DNA of 64,000 nt from Sorex araneus. Taxonomy: Eukaryota; Chordata; Mammalia; Eulipotyphla; Soricidae. Under the pieces are notes generated by a model. That model saw only the letters and a program-made list of their open reading frames with translations. It was not told the DNA's origin and did no database searches. The stretch covers positions 111,594,552 through 111,658,551 of the forward strand of contig NC_073313.1 in the NCBI RefSeq assembly GCF_027595985.1, in the 5' to 3' direction. Positions 1 through 11,475 of the stretch are shown piece after piece; positions within the stretch are counted from its first letter, which is position 1, and every line of letters begins with the position of its first letter. The position numbers were made by a program, and so were the translations under genes.

Positions 1-301
1 CCTTCTCTGTTCTTCTCCTCTCTACAATTTCGGGTAAACAGTAATCTAGGCATCTCTTCTTTTCTAGTAAATCTTTGTGAATGTATTCTATATGTTACTG
101 TATATATTTTCCTTTACAGCATATAAAAATCAGTGATATGCAGTAAAACATTGGTGTTTTTATCCAACCATAATTATCTACTGCTTTCATCAATTCTCAG
201 TCCATAACATACATATAGTAAACACCATACACGATGAACCACTCTTTTGCTGTTCTTGCTATGCTTTTATTGAACTTCTATTTCTTTGTACTTTTGTTTT
301 A

Positions 302-445
302 AGTTTTTGGGGCACATTTGGCAATTCTTCTGGCTCTGCACTAAGGAATTTTCCTGGTGGTGCTCAGGGGACCATAGAGGCTGCCACAGATAGAGTCATG
401 GTCTGACGTGTGCAAGCACTACTTGCTGTACTATCTATTCAGACC
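302..445 (-). repeat. SINE1 (shrew tRNA-derived SINE), degenerate
   Basis: Read in reverse, this contains the body landmarks of the short A-tailed shrew SINE: 'ctggctctgcac', 'ggtgctcaggggaccata' and a decayed tRNA-like head ending near 445 ('tgtgcaagcac...ctgtactatct'). Many substitutions and no clear TSD indicate an old copy. SINE1 is non-coding and would be moved by L1 enzymes. Confidence 0.7.
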
Positions 446-1309
446 TTCTTTGTAGTTTTATTATCCACTATTTCTTGTTGCTAGTATTCCTGCTAAATTC
501 TCCATAAAGACATAACTGTTCTGCTTTCTGGGGTTGATTTCTGAGTGATTCTGTGTTGTTTTTATGAGAACAGATTGGATTTTTTTGTATATAGTTGTAA
601 GAATCATAACTTTTCAAGTGGAAAATTGATATTTGTACACACAAATACTCCCACCTAAACACACATAACTTATGGTATGACAACTTTATTAAATCCTCAT
701 GTTTTAAACACTCCTACCCTAGAAAAAATCACATCAGCGTGTTTTGTATTTTTACCTTGTACTGACTCTTGCATATGTGTCAGGTAGTGCATATATAATG
801 ACTAAATATACAAATAGACAAAGAAAATTTAAAATATGGAATTAATTTACTTTAAATAATGAGATGAATGGTTTTATGTAGGAAATATGAAAGAGAAGAG
901 AGATGTTGAAAGAAAGAGATGAGATAGGGAAACAGGAAATAAAAAAATCAGTAATGAGCTAAGATACAAAACTACAGACTAGAGTGCATAAAATAAGGCT
1001 AGAATTTAAATATAAGTATAATAATTTTTATGATGAAATTCAGAATAAAACTCTCTACATGATTCAGAATAATCAATGGCATCTCATATATTTTAAAATA
1101 TGAATAAAGCCTTTAAAAGTGAAACTAGAATGTTGAAAACTTAAAAAGAGATATAAGTATAAAATGCAAATTTCCCATTAAGCAGTCAGAATATTGCTTG
1201 TTCTTTGCAAGAGTTAATAATTTCAGTCATCGTATTTTAGTTACTCTGATATCCATGTATTATTAAATTTGATAGGCTCTTATTTAGAAAAGAATATAAT
1301 GCTGTCATA
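446..1309. other. No recognisable feature
   Basis: AT-rich sequence with short chance reading frames only. I see no repeat family, exon or RNA gene that I can support. Confidence 0.5.
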
Positions 1310-1890
1310 ATGGACCCTCTTCTCTCTCAGCTACCTATATACCCCAAACCCTTGTGGTACTTTCCAGCTATTGACTGTTCCTCTTGACCTAATTTCACTG
1401 GCCTTGGGTATTAATTTCATGCTTTTTTATATGCCACAAATAAATTCAGTCATTCTGTATCTGAACCTCTCTTTCTGACTCATTTCACTCAGCATGATAC
1501 TCTCTAAGTCCATCCATTTATAGGAAAATTTAACGACCTTATTTTTTCCTAACAGCAATGTAGTATTCCATTGTGTAGATGGACTGTGGCTTTCTTGATC
1601 CACTTGTCTGTTCTTGGGCACTCAGATTGTATCCAGACTCTGGCTACTGTGAATAGTGCTGCAATGCACATAAAAGTGCAGGTGTTGTTTCTGCTCTGTG
1701 TTTTTGGATACCTGGCATATATCCCCCAAAGTGGAATTTTCTGGGTCAAATGGGAGTCCAATTGCTAGCTTTTTGAGTAATGTCCATATTGTTTTCCAAA
1801 AAGACTGGACCAGCCGGCATTTCCACCAGCAATGAATGTAGGTCCCTTTCTCCCCTCATCTGTGCTAACATTTGCTTTCAAGAAAAATTG
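1310..1890 (-). mobile_element. L1 fragment: 3' UTR and ORF2 C-terminus
   Basis: The reverse strand encodes decayed remains of the L1 ORF2 C-terminus. The plus strand shows antisense landmarks such as 'gtattccattgtgtagatgg', 'ttgggcactcagattgtatcc' and 'gaatagtgctgcaatg'. Stops and frameshifts interrupt every frame, so it is a dead 5'-truncated copy. The 3' UTR lies at the left. Confidence 0.85.
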
Positions 1891-2400
1891 TACATATGGA
1901 GTTTCAGAAAACTTCTGTAGACTAGAGAATGTAAACAATTTATATGTATTCAAATTTGTTTAAGAACATATTTGAGGACCAGGGAGAGTATGGGATTAAA
2001 TCATTTTCCTCATATGTTCTCAACCCTGGTTTGAGCCCTTATAATACATTGAACTCCAAGAATCACCAGGAGCTAGCTATAAGTCAACTATATACATGGC
2101 TTATAAAGTACTCTATACAATGTACATATTATATGTAATAAAATACCTAATCTGAATTTCTTTAAAAGGTTGTTTTTCATACTATTTTTGTCATTGTGCT
2201 TCAGTTGTGGCTCAACTCTGTGTGTCTTTTCGTTCTGAAATGTGGAGTAAATGGGACTCACTTCTAAGGAAATGGGACTCCTTTCTTCCTTCTGTAGTAG
2301 GATAAAATAGGCAACCTTAGTAGCATCTGAAGTTAATACATTTCTTTTACTACAGTTACTTTAGCAAGCTTGGAGTATATTCTAAGAAATAGAATCACTG
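1891..2400. other. No recognisable feature
   Basis: AT-rich sequence. A 64-aa frame beginning at 1944 has no recognisable motif and is treated as chance. Confidence 0.5.
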
Positions 2401-2640
2401 AAATATAGGTAAGATATCACTACTTTTTAAAAGAAATCTATATATTCTTTCCGATGAGGCTGATCCAGGCAACTTTTCCACCAACAGTGAATGACATTTC
2501 CTTTTCAACTACACCAATACTTACACTAGCCCATTCTAATATTTTTGATATATGCCTCCCTCATTGGTGTGAGATGTTTATCTTATTGCTGGTTTGCTTT
2601 TCATTTCTGTGACAATATGCAATGATATTCATTTAAAAAG
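2401..2640 (-). mobile_element. Old L1 ORF2 fragment
   Basis: Antisense L1 phrases ('ttttccaccaacagtgaatg', 'tcattggtgtgagatg') mark a heavily diverged ORF2 3' fragment. No TSD is visible. Confidence 0.65.
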
Positions 2641-3028
2641 TATTCCTACTCATTATCCTTATATGAGAAATGATCATATAGTAGATTGCAAATGATCTTT
2701 TGACAACTTTTTCTCCTCAACACAAAGTGAAAATAATAAAAGTAGAGATAATTTTAAAATAAAGGCATTTCTCATGATGAAAAATATTTAAAAAATGTTT
2801 TAGGATTTTATAATTTTAATGGATGGTAATTCAACAATCAAATATAATTGCTATTTTGAATCAAATAACATATAACCCGTAATAGCAGTGCACAACTTTA
2901 TCAAGAACAGTTTAAGTGCTTTAGTAATTGACAATACTATCAGTCTTCAACCTTGTTTCATATTTCTTTATAATGCTACAAATATTAACAAAAGAAAAAA
3001 TAATTTGACTATATAAAAACTAAAAACA
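2641..3028. other. No recognisable feature
   Basis: Low-complexity AT-rich DNA with no supported feature. Confidence 0.5.
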
Positions 3029-3205
3029 TTGGGCTGGCTGGAATTACAGTACAGTAAGTAGGATTTTGCCTTACATGTCACCAACCAGGTTTGATCCCCA
3101 CCACCCTATGTGGTCCCCCAAGCCCTGTATGAGTGACCCCTGAGCACAGAGCCAATATTAAGTCCTAAGAACTGCTGGAAGTGCCACCCCAACAAAAAGC
3201 AATTA
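3029..3205 (+). repeat. SINE1, degenerate full-length copy
   Basis: Forward copy: head 'gggctggctggaattacag', a box-B-like 'ggtttgatcccca', body 'tatgtggtcccccaagc', tail 'caacaaaaagcaa'. Diverged from the clean copy at 36643-36839, so an older insertion. Confidence 0.8.
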
Positions 3206-3295
3206 TGCTCTGTTTGAAAACATGTATCTAAAGTAACGACACCCTACTGAATAGAAGAAAACGTTCACACACCTTACATAAGACAAAAAATTAAT

Positions 3296-3870
3296 CACTA
3301 TCACTTTCACTGTCATCCCATTTGCTCGAGTGGGTGCCAGTAATGTCTCCATTCATCCTAACCCTGAGATATTAGCAGCCACTCTTTACTCGTTCTTCCC
3401 AGCAGTGGTGCATTGGAGGCTCTTTCAGGGTAAGAAGAATGAAATCCATCATTATTACTGTATTTGGCATATCAAATTTGCCAAGGAGAACTTGCCAGGC
3501 TCTGTCGTGCCGGCAGAATGCTCTTGGTACCTTGCCAGTTTCTCTGAGAGGGAGAACTTGGCTATAAGACATCGCGAGGCCGTGAATGTGTTGTATTACA
3601 GTCTTTGTATCTTGGTCGTTGATGGGATTAAATGGCCCTGGGGGCGATTTGTGGGTGTGGCTGCCAAGCTACTGGAAAATGGGGAAGACCCAGTCCTGAT
3701 CTGAGCAGGCTTGGCATTTAAGCCCCAGGTCCCGCTCACCTCGGTTCCTCTGCTGGTTCCTTCATGCGTGAGGCTCATCTGAACATGTGGAGAGGGGCTT
3801 TGAGCATGGCTGTGGCTAGGTTCCAGAGGTCTTTGGCTGCCGGGGCTCTGCTCGGGTCAGGGAGGGAGAT
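3296..3870 (-). mobile_element. Internally deleted RTE1 derivative, about 575 bp, with TSD
   Basis: The left part (3296-3556) is the reverse complement of the RTE1 3' tail joined to a segment of the RTE1 5' UTR. The right part (3557-3870) matches the more 5' portion of that UTR ('ttccttcatgcgtgaggctc', 'ggtctttggctgccgggg'). Flanks 3269-3295 and 3871-3897 are a 27-bp TSD with 2 mismatches, so the whole unit arrived in one retroposition. It has no reading frame and must have used enzymes from elsewhere, most likely RTE1. It resembles ruminant BovA relative to BovB. A 124-aa frame (3330-3704) lies across it and is chance. Confidence 0.8.
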
Positions 3871-3897
3871 ACACCTTACATATGACAAAGAATTAAT

Positions 3898-4779
3898 AGT
3901 TAAAAAAGTATAAAGCAGTTATAAAACTAAACAATAAAAAATTGAACCATCGAGAAACTTGGAGGAAAGCTTAACTAACACTTTACCAAAGTATACCAAA
4001 CAGTGGCCAAGAATATATGAAAAAATGAATCAATCATATCAGAAAGGTGGAAATAGAAATAATAGTGAGATATCAGTCCACATCAATGAGAATGACCTAT
4101 AAAAATGGTCAGAAACAACACTGATGATGATGTGATATGATCAAACTCTCATTCTCTTCTGGAATAATTATTAAATGGTCCAGCTTCTATAAAAAGAATT
4201 GCAGAACATCTAAAAAACTAAGACTAGAGCTAAAATATGATTCACAAAACACACTCCTTAGTTTTTCAAGATCACAAAACACTAATTTGAAAAACATATG
4301 CTGCATGCCTATGTTCATTCTATACTATCTAGAATAACCTATATCTGGACCAATCCAAATGCACAACAATAGATAATAGATAAATTGTGGTAAACCATAT
4401 GGCATTTTTTAAAGACATAGACCACATGCTTCTGAAATGCATACAGGGTAATTAAAGTCCCCAAGTAGTTAAAGCAATCCTAGAGAAGAAGATGGGAGAT
4501 TTTTTGATTTTTAACTTATGCTACTACATTTTAATCAAGACTGCATGGTACTGGAACAGACAGGTTCGCAGACAAATGGGACATCATTGAAAGCCCAAAG
4601 ATAGATCCTCGAAGATGTGGTCATCAAATCTTTGACAAAGTAGTTAAAGGTGTGAAGTAGAGCAAAGAAAAACCTTGCGCAAAATGATTTTGGGAAATCT
4701 GTTTGGCCAAATGTGAAAAAATACAACTTTTCTCACACCATGCACTAGATAATACAATTCAAAATGGGTTAAAACATGT
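3898..4779 (+). mobile_element. Old L1, ORF2 C-terminal region, left part
   Basis: Forward decayed ORF2 text, e.g. 'ctcattctcttctggaataa' and 'tggaccaatccaaatgcac'. It is cut at 4780-4790 by the younger reverse L1 (4791-5809) and probably resumes after 5820. There are multiple stops in all frames. Confidence 0.7.
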
Positions 4780-4790
4780 ATATCACTTAT

Positions 4791-5809
4791 ATTTTTTATA
4801 TTTAGTTCTAAAATTCTCAACCCTTTATTTTATGATATATCCACTTCTTTTTTTTTGATTATTTATTTTATTGAATCACCATGTGGAAAGTTACAAAGTT
4901 CTCAGGCTTATGTCTCAGTTATACAATGCTCAAACACCCATCCCTTCACCAGTGCCCATATTCCACCACCAAAAACCCCAGTATACCTCCCACCCCCCAC
5001 CCCTGCACCCCCACCTGTGTAACTGATAAACTTAACCCCATTTTCTTTTTACCTTGATTACATTCCATATTTCAACACAAAACTCACTATTGTTATTGGA
5101 GTTTCCAAAAAAAAAAAACAGCTCTACTGACAAGGGAGCATTTGATAATTAGTTTTCCATTGCTGAGAATGGAGAGATATGAGATCTTGTGGCCACAATA
5201 GTGGCCATGTAGTTTAGGATTTCTGTGTTTTAGTATTTCAGTAATTAAGTCCAGGGAGATTTATGTTTGAAATTGCATCATTTTCCTTCCTGGGGCAGTA
5301 TGGGGTAATGGCTTAGTTCACATTCTAGAGATATGGCTGCAAGCAGTTTCTAGGACCAAAAGTAGTCTAGCTGGCCTCCAGATCATGGTCAATCAGCAGC
5401 AAAGAGGCCACACCAAAGCATGGCCTCCCGGGTCGAGTCTTGGCAGAGCGCAAGCTGGTATAGGCCCTGGCCCGAGACTGCCCAAGCATCGCGTTGTTCC
5501 AAGTACATAACTCTCTCTCTTTTTTTTCTCCTTCCCACGCCACCAAATTCGTACCTGATTAAAGTCCTCATAATATGGTGGACACCACACCGCTTCTCCT
5601 CGACCAGGGGGAAAAAAAAAAAAAACAAGAGAGGGATATTTCTCATCCTCGGCCGGTATGGGGCAATGGCTTAGTTCACGGTCTAGAGACATGGCTGCAA
5701 GCAGTTTATGGGACCAAAAGTAGTCTAGCTGGCCTCTGGATCGTGGTCAATCAGCAGCAAAGCGGCCGCACCAAAGCGTGGCCGCCCGGGTCGAGTCTTG
5801 GCAGAGCAC
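4791..5809 (-). mobile_element. Younger L1 insertion, 3' UTR only, 11-bp TSD
   Basis: The plus strand starts with a T-rich run followed by the antisense of the young L1 3' end ('attgaatcaccatg', 'cttcaccagtgcccatatt'). The TSD ATATCACTTAT lies at 4780-4790 and 5810-5820. Only 3' UTR is present. Two oddities: about 50 bp of unrelated sequence lies between the L1 tail and the left TSD, and a 358-bp tandem duplication lies at its 5' side (see findings). Confidence 0.85.
5300..5807 (-). repeat. Tandem duplication within L1 3' UTR
   Basis: A 150-bp segment at 5300-5449 recurs at 5658-5807 with about 10% differences, giving a period of 358 bp. Both copies end in 'gtcgagtcttggcagagc'. The intervening part holds poly-pyrimidine and an A-run. 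It overlaps chance frames of 84-99 aa. Confidence 0.85.
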
Positions 5810-5820
5810 ATATCACTTAT

Positions 5821-6780
5821 TTTTTAAGGTAAGCGAACCAAGACGTCAATCTTATAGCAGTGATAAAGGCACATATCAAAAATACTGGGAACAATCTGTA
5901 TTGGTAGAGATGTGGTTGAAAACAAAATGTCATGCATTGTTGGTAGGAATGTTGTCCAATCTCTATGGAAAATTTAGTGGTGGATACTCAATAAATTCAG
6001 AATTTGGCTCCTATATGACCCAAAATCCCACTTTTGAGTATCTATCCCCAGGAAAGAAAAACAGTCATTCAAGAGAACATATGCATGCTATTATTCATTG
6101 CTTCATTCAGTACAATAGCTAGTATTTGGAATTAACCTAGAGGTTCAACGAGACAATAGATAATGAAGATGGAATATATATACATATATATGCGTATATA
6201 TACATATATACAAAATGGAATACTATGTAGCTGTAAGGAATAGAGAAATAATGCAATTTTCTGCAACATGAATGGAACCGGAAGACACCATGTTAAATGA
6301 AGTAAGCCAGAAGAAGGTTAAACAGTAAAATATCTCTTACATGTGGTACTTAGAATAACTGGATGAGGGAATGCAGTGTTTTAAAGGGAATCTTCCCATC
6401 TCATTCTTGGACCCAGAGAATAGGAGGAAGAAGGATAAAAGAGTAGAGGAGAGAAGGAGAAGAGACGGATGAGAAGCACCAGCGGCCAGGTCATGGGATT
6501 CAGGTACAATGGTGGTGTTAAGGATTGGCAAAGCCAAATATCCAAGCCACATAATCAACAACATTGAAATCAAATGACCAAAACATTACCAATCAAACTT
6601 TGGAAGTTACCTGTCAAGAGGGCAGACTGGAGAGGTAGTGAATAGCAAAGGAAAACTGGGAAAATTGATGGAAGAATGTTGACACTGGTGATGTAATAAT
6701 CAGTGCTGCAATATCGTATATAAGACTCAAGTATGGATAACTTTGTAAGTCACTGTACACAAATTAAATTAAAAATAAAA
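5821..6780 (+). mobile_element. Old L1, right part to the 3' end
   Basis: Continues the L1 broken at 4780. Phrases include 'tggtaggaatgttgtccaat', 'caaaatggaatactatgtag' and 'aagtaagccagaagaaggt', ending at the terminal 'aaattaaaaataaa' near 6780. It contains a (TA)n-rich stretch at 6172-6213. ORF2 is destroyed by stops. Confidence 0.8.
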
Positions 6781-7915
6781 TTTAAACTTCTATCAGATGT
6801 GAATCCATATAATACATTGATGAAATTAGTCAGAACCCTTCATTGACATTGAATCTAAAGTTATCTTTGTTGATTCAATGCCATTGACCAATCAAACAGA
6901 AACAAAGATAAACAAAGGGGACTGCATGAAAATAAGTAACTTTTGAGCCATGAAAAAAGAAATTATTAGAATAAAAACACATTGTGCAGATTGGCAAAGA
7001 ATATTTACCCACCAGTTTCAAATTAAGGTTTAATATTTCAGGTATATAAAGCACCATTAAATATTAACAAGAAAAAAATAAGTCCCATCAAAAATGGGGA
7101 GAAGAGATAAACAGATACTTACTCAAAGGCCTAAAGATAGAGGAAAACTACTTTGAATTACATCAGGAAAATTCAAATCAAAACATCATACATTGTTACA
7201 GGAACATATTACACACACACACAAAAAAAAACCAGTGTTCACATAGAAATGGAGAAAAATAAAACCCCATCCATTGCTCGTAGTAATGCCAATTGGTCCA
7301 GACTTTTCAGAAAATAAAAACACTTTACAAAAAATTAATAATTGAGCTTCCATATGACCCACCAATTGCATTTCTGATTATCTGAAAATCTAATTAGAAA
7401 AGACATTTGCACATTTATATTTATTGCAGCTTTATTTATTATAGCCCAAATCTGGAAATAACTGCAATGTGCAAAAATAAATTACTGATAAAAAACTGTG
7501 GTACATATACACAATGGATTACCATAAGATTATAAGTAAAGACAAAATCATGTAATATTTACACTACAGAGTATCATGCTGAGCAAAATTGCCCAGAGAC
7601 AGAGACAGATACTTAATGATCTGTCTCATTTGTGGGATAAAAGGAATCACAGGAGGGAAAAAACAAAAATCTAAGAGCAACAGACTCTAAGAACTGGATG
7701 ACAGAAATGAGTTTATCATGGCGGTAGGATGTGTGTATGGGTGCACTGATGTGTGGCTTGGGGGTGTTGGCAGGGACCCTGAGATAATTGTGGAGGAAAC
7801 TGGACCCTCTGTGGGGGACTCTGTAAGGGGCTTGGAATGTTGTCCATGAAACCCTGTCATCGACAGCATTGTAAAACTGCATCACAGAGACTAATATTAA
7901 AAAAAAAGAAAATTG
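6781..7915 (+). mobile_element. Old L1, ORF2 C-terminus and 3' UTR
   Basis: Forward L1 with 'gagcttccatatgacccacc', 'gcagctttatttattatagc', 'acacaatggattaccataag', and a 3' UTR with 'ctgagataattgtggaggaa' ending in an A-run near 7905. Dead copy with many stops. Confidence 0.8.
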
Positions 7916-8400
7916 CAAATTTATTTTGAAAAAGCAAAGAAATTGTAGTTTATATGCACAATTCAACCATAAAAAGTACTACTCAACTATAAGAAAAGAG
8001 GAAATCTTGTGTTTGAGTACAACATGGAAGGTAGTAGTGTATATCATACTAGGGAAAGTTAGAAAGAGAAAGACAAATATAGTTCATATATACAAACTAT
8101 ATATGAAGAACCTAAGCAAAGGGATGGACAATGCTCAACAAAAACATACACTTAGACTCTGATTAGAGAACTAATGTTACCAAGAGCAATGGTGGGGTGG
8201 GAGTGGGAAAACTGGTGAGGAAGGTGCTATAGATAGTTATCTCAATATTGAGATTTAAAGTGCAAATATATCATTATTGAGATATCTCGATATTGGCACT
8301 CATTTCATGGGCATAATATGGTGAAACTATACACCCCAACAAACAATTCTACTCATAAATGTTATTACCTCAACAAAAATTAATGCAACACTTTTCAAAC
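7916..8400 (+). mobile_element. Very old L1 3' fragment
   Basis: Weak but continuous L1-like text ('aaccataaaaagtactactc', 'caatggtggggtgggagtgg'). More diverged than its left neighbour, which probably inserted into or beside it. Confidence 0.55.
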
Positions 8401-8780
8401 TATTAATATTGTAATGAGAGGTTATCAATGTGGTGATTATCAACTTGGTGATACTCCTTAACTTTATATTATATTCTTCCATGAATTAAACAATATTTTG
8501 GCTTCTTACAGTATTTAATTTACCTTTAACAAAGTGAAATATTCAAGAGTTAGGTACAAATCTTAAATTTGTGTCTTGATGGAACATCACAAATTGAGCT
8601 TCCTGTATAACTACACTCCATGTTTTAAATGGCATAATATTATTAGATATCAAAGTTCTTTTTCTGCCTCCTACAAGGAATTTTCCAAATCTATATTTCT
8701 CTTACCATAGACTATTTTTTATTTTGAACAACATTAAGATTAAGTAGCATATTATATATTAATTATTGTTCTTATTCTAT
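8401..8780. other. No recognisable feature
   Basis: AT-rich sequence with nothing I can assign. Confidence 0.5.
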
Positions 8781-9000
8781 CAATTGATATTATGATTCTG
8801 AGATTTAGTCATGTGTCTGCATATAGAAGTGACCTATTCATTTTCATTGCTGTATAGAATTTCATGTGCTGTAGTTTATGCACTATAATCAGAGATAATT
8901 GAATTCTTTCCACTTTGTGCTTTTCTGAAGATTGTTACTATAGGCAGGTCTACCTAGATGCTATTGAAATCTTAGCTTCAAGACTCCATGTTTGCATAGG
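8781..9000 (-). mobile_element. Old L1 ORF2 fragment
   Basis: Antisense L1 phrases such as 'tcattttcattgctgtatag' and 'cactttgtgcttttctgaag'. Heavily diverged. Confidence 0.55.
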
Positions 9001-9900
9001 TCTCCGTGAGGGGTTTAAAATGTTACATCCAAAGCCCAGGAAAACAAAGGCTAGGAGAACTGGTTAATGGTTGGAATTTACCACACGTGTGTAGTGGACA
9101 GAGGGTAGGTAAGATAGAAAGGAGACCAGTATGACAATAATAGTTGAAATGATCATGCTGAACAAGAACTGCGTGTTAAAAGTAGGTAAAGGGAAGTGAT
9201 ATACACGACCACCTTTCAGTATCCATATTGCAAACCACAATGCCCACAAGGAGAAAAGTACCTGCCGTGGTACCCCTGTGGTACTGGCAGGGGTTAATTA
9301 CACTTCCCTCCACCAATGTCCTGAATTTCCCTCCTGTTACTGGCCTGCCAGGCACTGTTTTTTTTTTTCTTCCTTCCCCATTTTAGGCACTGTGGTTTAT
9401 TACACTATTACTGATAGTACGTTTTACATTTCACTTTTCTGCCTTTCAGCTCCTAGTCTTTTTCCAGACTGACCATTGCCCTCTGTGTCATAGTGATCCT
9501 TTTCTGGATCTCTCTCACACCCACTTTCTCTCTCTCAACGGTAAGTTTCCCACTAAGGAGCAGTTTTTCAGCTTCTTGCTCCCATTGTCTTCAGGAATAA
9601 GTTATTAACCTATGATGTTTCTTTATATCCCAGATTGAAGTGGGATTATTTTGTGTCTGTCTTTCTCCATCTGATTCATTTCAGTCAGTATTTTCCAGAT
9701 AAACCCATGTATCAGAAAATTATATAACATCATCTTTCCTTACAGCAGAGTAGTACTGTTCCATTGTGTATATGTACCATTGCTTCATTATCCAGTCATC
9801 TGTTCTTGGGCACTTGGGTTCTTCCCAGAGTTTGACTATTGTGAATAGGCTGCAATGATGAGTTTAATTTAAATTCAGAGTATGTGTTTTATACAAAATC
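9001..9900 (-). mobile_element. L1 3' UTR and ORF2 end; left piece possibly forward
   Basis: From about 9285 to 9880 the plus strand is clear antisense L1 ('ttccattgtgtatatgtacc', 'tgttcttgggcacttggg'). The first 250 bp look like forward L1 3' UTR ('gtatgacaataatagttgaa'), so two fragments probably meet head to head near 9250. No functional frame. Confidence 0.65.
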
Positions 9901-10224
9901 TGAAAAAAGTTTCCTTTCTATCCTGTAAGTATTTATGGTTGGCCTACCTTAAGTAGAATCCCATTGTAATTTTTTATAATGATTGCTTTCTCTCACTCTA
10001 TTCTATGTATCCCCACCCCTTTCTCTCTCATTTTCTTGCTCCCTTTCTCATTCTCTTTCACTTTGTCTTTCTGTCTCTGTCTGTCTCTGTCTGTCTGTCT
10101 CTTTTTGGAGCATTATAAGAAGTTTGTCCTGTTCTTTAAAGAAGGGATAGAGCTCCCATATAATCCAGGTTTCTACTTTTTTGTGTCTCGGCAGAAAAGA
10201 CATAATTTTTTTAGAATACATATG
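9901..10224 (+). repeat. Pyrimidine-rich low-complexity stretch with L1 remnant
   Basis: 10010-10105 is rich in CT and contains (CTGT)n 'gtctctgtctgtctctgt'. 10140-10215 has a short L1-like phrase ('agctcccatataatcc'). Confidence 0.6.
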
Positions 10225-10916
10225 TGTAGGATAACATAGCCTCGGGTAGTTTAGATTTATTGGGTTGTTCCCATCACAGTGCTCCATTTCCTCTGTGTTT
10301 ATTTGTAACTTCTTTCTTTATGCTCTGTTGACTTGTAAATATTGGTTTTCTCTTTTCCTTAAGTCCTTTGTATAGTTTATTCACAGCAATGTCCTTTTTG
10401 TATGGGCAAAGGAAGACAGTAGCAAATGAAGACAGTAGCAAATGCTATACTTTTGTTATGTGGGAGTCCTTTGACTCTAAATGATATTTTCCTCCTGGGC
10501 ATCTGTTCTCTCGTTCTAAGCCTCAGCTGCCCTTACTTCCTAGCACCCTGAAAATCAGGGTCCCAACGAGGGATTGCATGGGCCCAAGGCAAGCTGTGAG
10601 CTACATGCTACTCTGGCATCAAGATGGTCCTGACCAAAGTGCCTAATGCTTAACTATAAGTTAAGAGCTTGATCATGGACAAATGTTGTCATGATCAAAA
10701 AAGTAATAACTAGATTTGGACCCTGCTAGGGTTAAGAATGATTAATCTGGCCTGAGGTCTGTAGTCTGAGTCTGTGGCAAGATGTTCCCAGGAGATCTGC
10801 CCTACAAGCTTCAATATATCTCTTACTGTGTCCATACAAAAAGGACATTACTCTGAATAAACTGTGATGGGAACAGCCCAACAAACCTAAACTACCTGAG
10901 GCTGTTATCTTAGACA
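10225..10916 (+). mobile_element. LTR family A, fold-back copy
   Basis: Starts 'tgtaggataac' as the other family A LTRs do and follows their U3 through 'ctgtgtccatacaaaaagga' near 10845. It then continues as the reverse complement of its own first 70 bp, ending near 10916. It lacks the polyadenylation region and the 3' LTR half. No internal retroviral sequence is present. Flanking 'acatat' at 10218-10223 and 10914-10919 is only a weak TSD candidate. Confidence 0.75.
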
Positions 10917-10959
10917 TATCTATACCTATGTTTATTATACTGTTTAGTATAATAGCCAT

Positions 10960-11469
10960 GATATAAAAATCACCTCATTAATCAAATGACAAACTAGTTG
11001 ATAAAAATATTATGGTATGCAATACACAGTGGGATATTATGACATATAAGAAGTGATGTAACTTGGATGAAACTTGAGAGTCTCATGCTATGAAGGAAGT
11101 GAGAAGAACATGAACAAATACTAGGTGTTCTCACTAATCTGTGGTATATAAAATAAAATAAAAAGAAAGGTGCCAAATGCCTGCAAATACTTGGCCATAG
11201 ATAACAGACATGAAAGTGTTAGGAAAAGAGAGAAAACAGGAGGTGCTTTTTTTTAGGGAATCATAATTTAGTAACAAATGTCCATCTTGAGCAGGAACGA
11301 ATTATGTCACCTCCTATAGCAGGAGGGCATCTGAGTGCTTGCTTACATCCAGGAAACGTTCTGAATGTAAAAGAGAAGAAATGTCATTAGTTAAGAGGGA
11401 ACATCACTCCCTCTTAAGTTACATTTTTTCTCAAAACTATTTATTAAGATACCATGATTTACAGTTTTT
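10960..11469 (+). mobile_element. Old L1 3' end
   Basis: Forward L1 phrases ('acacagtgggatattatgac', 'acttggatgaaacttgagag') followed by a decayed 3' UTR. LTR A2 inserted at its right end. Confidence 0.65.
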
Positions 11470-11475
11470 CATAAT

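Noticed and set aside
3330..3704. 124-aa frame as a possible small gene
   Set aside because: Lies wholly inside the internally deleted RTE1 derivative in antisense.
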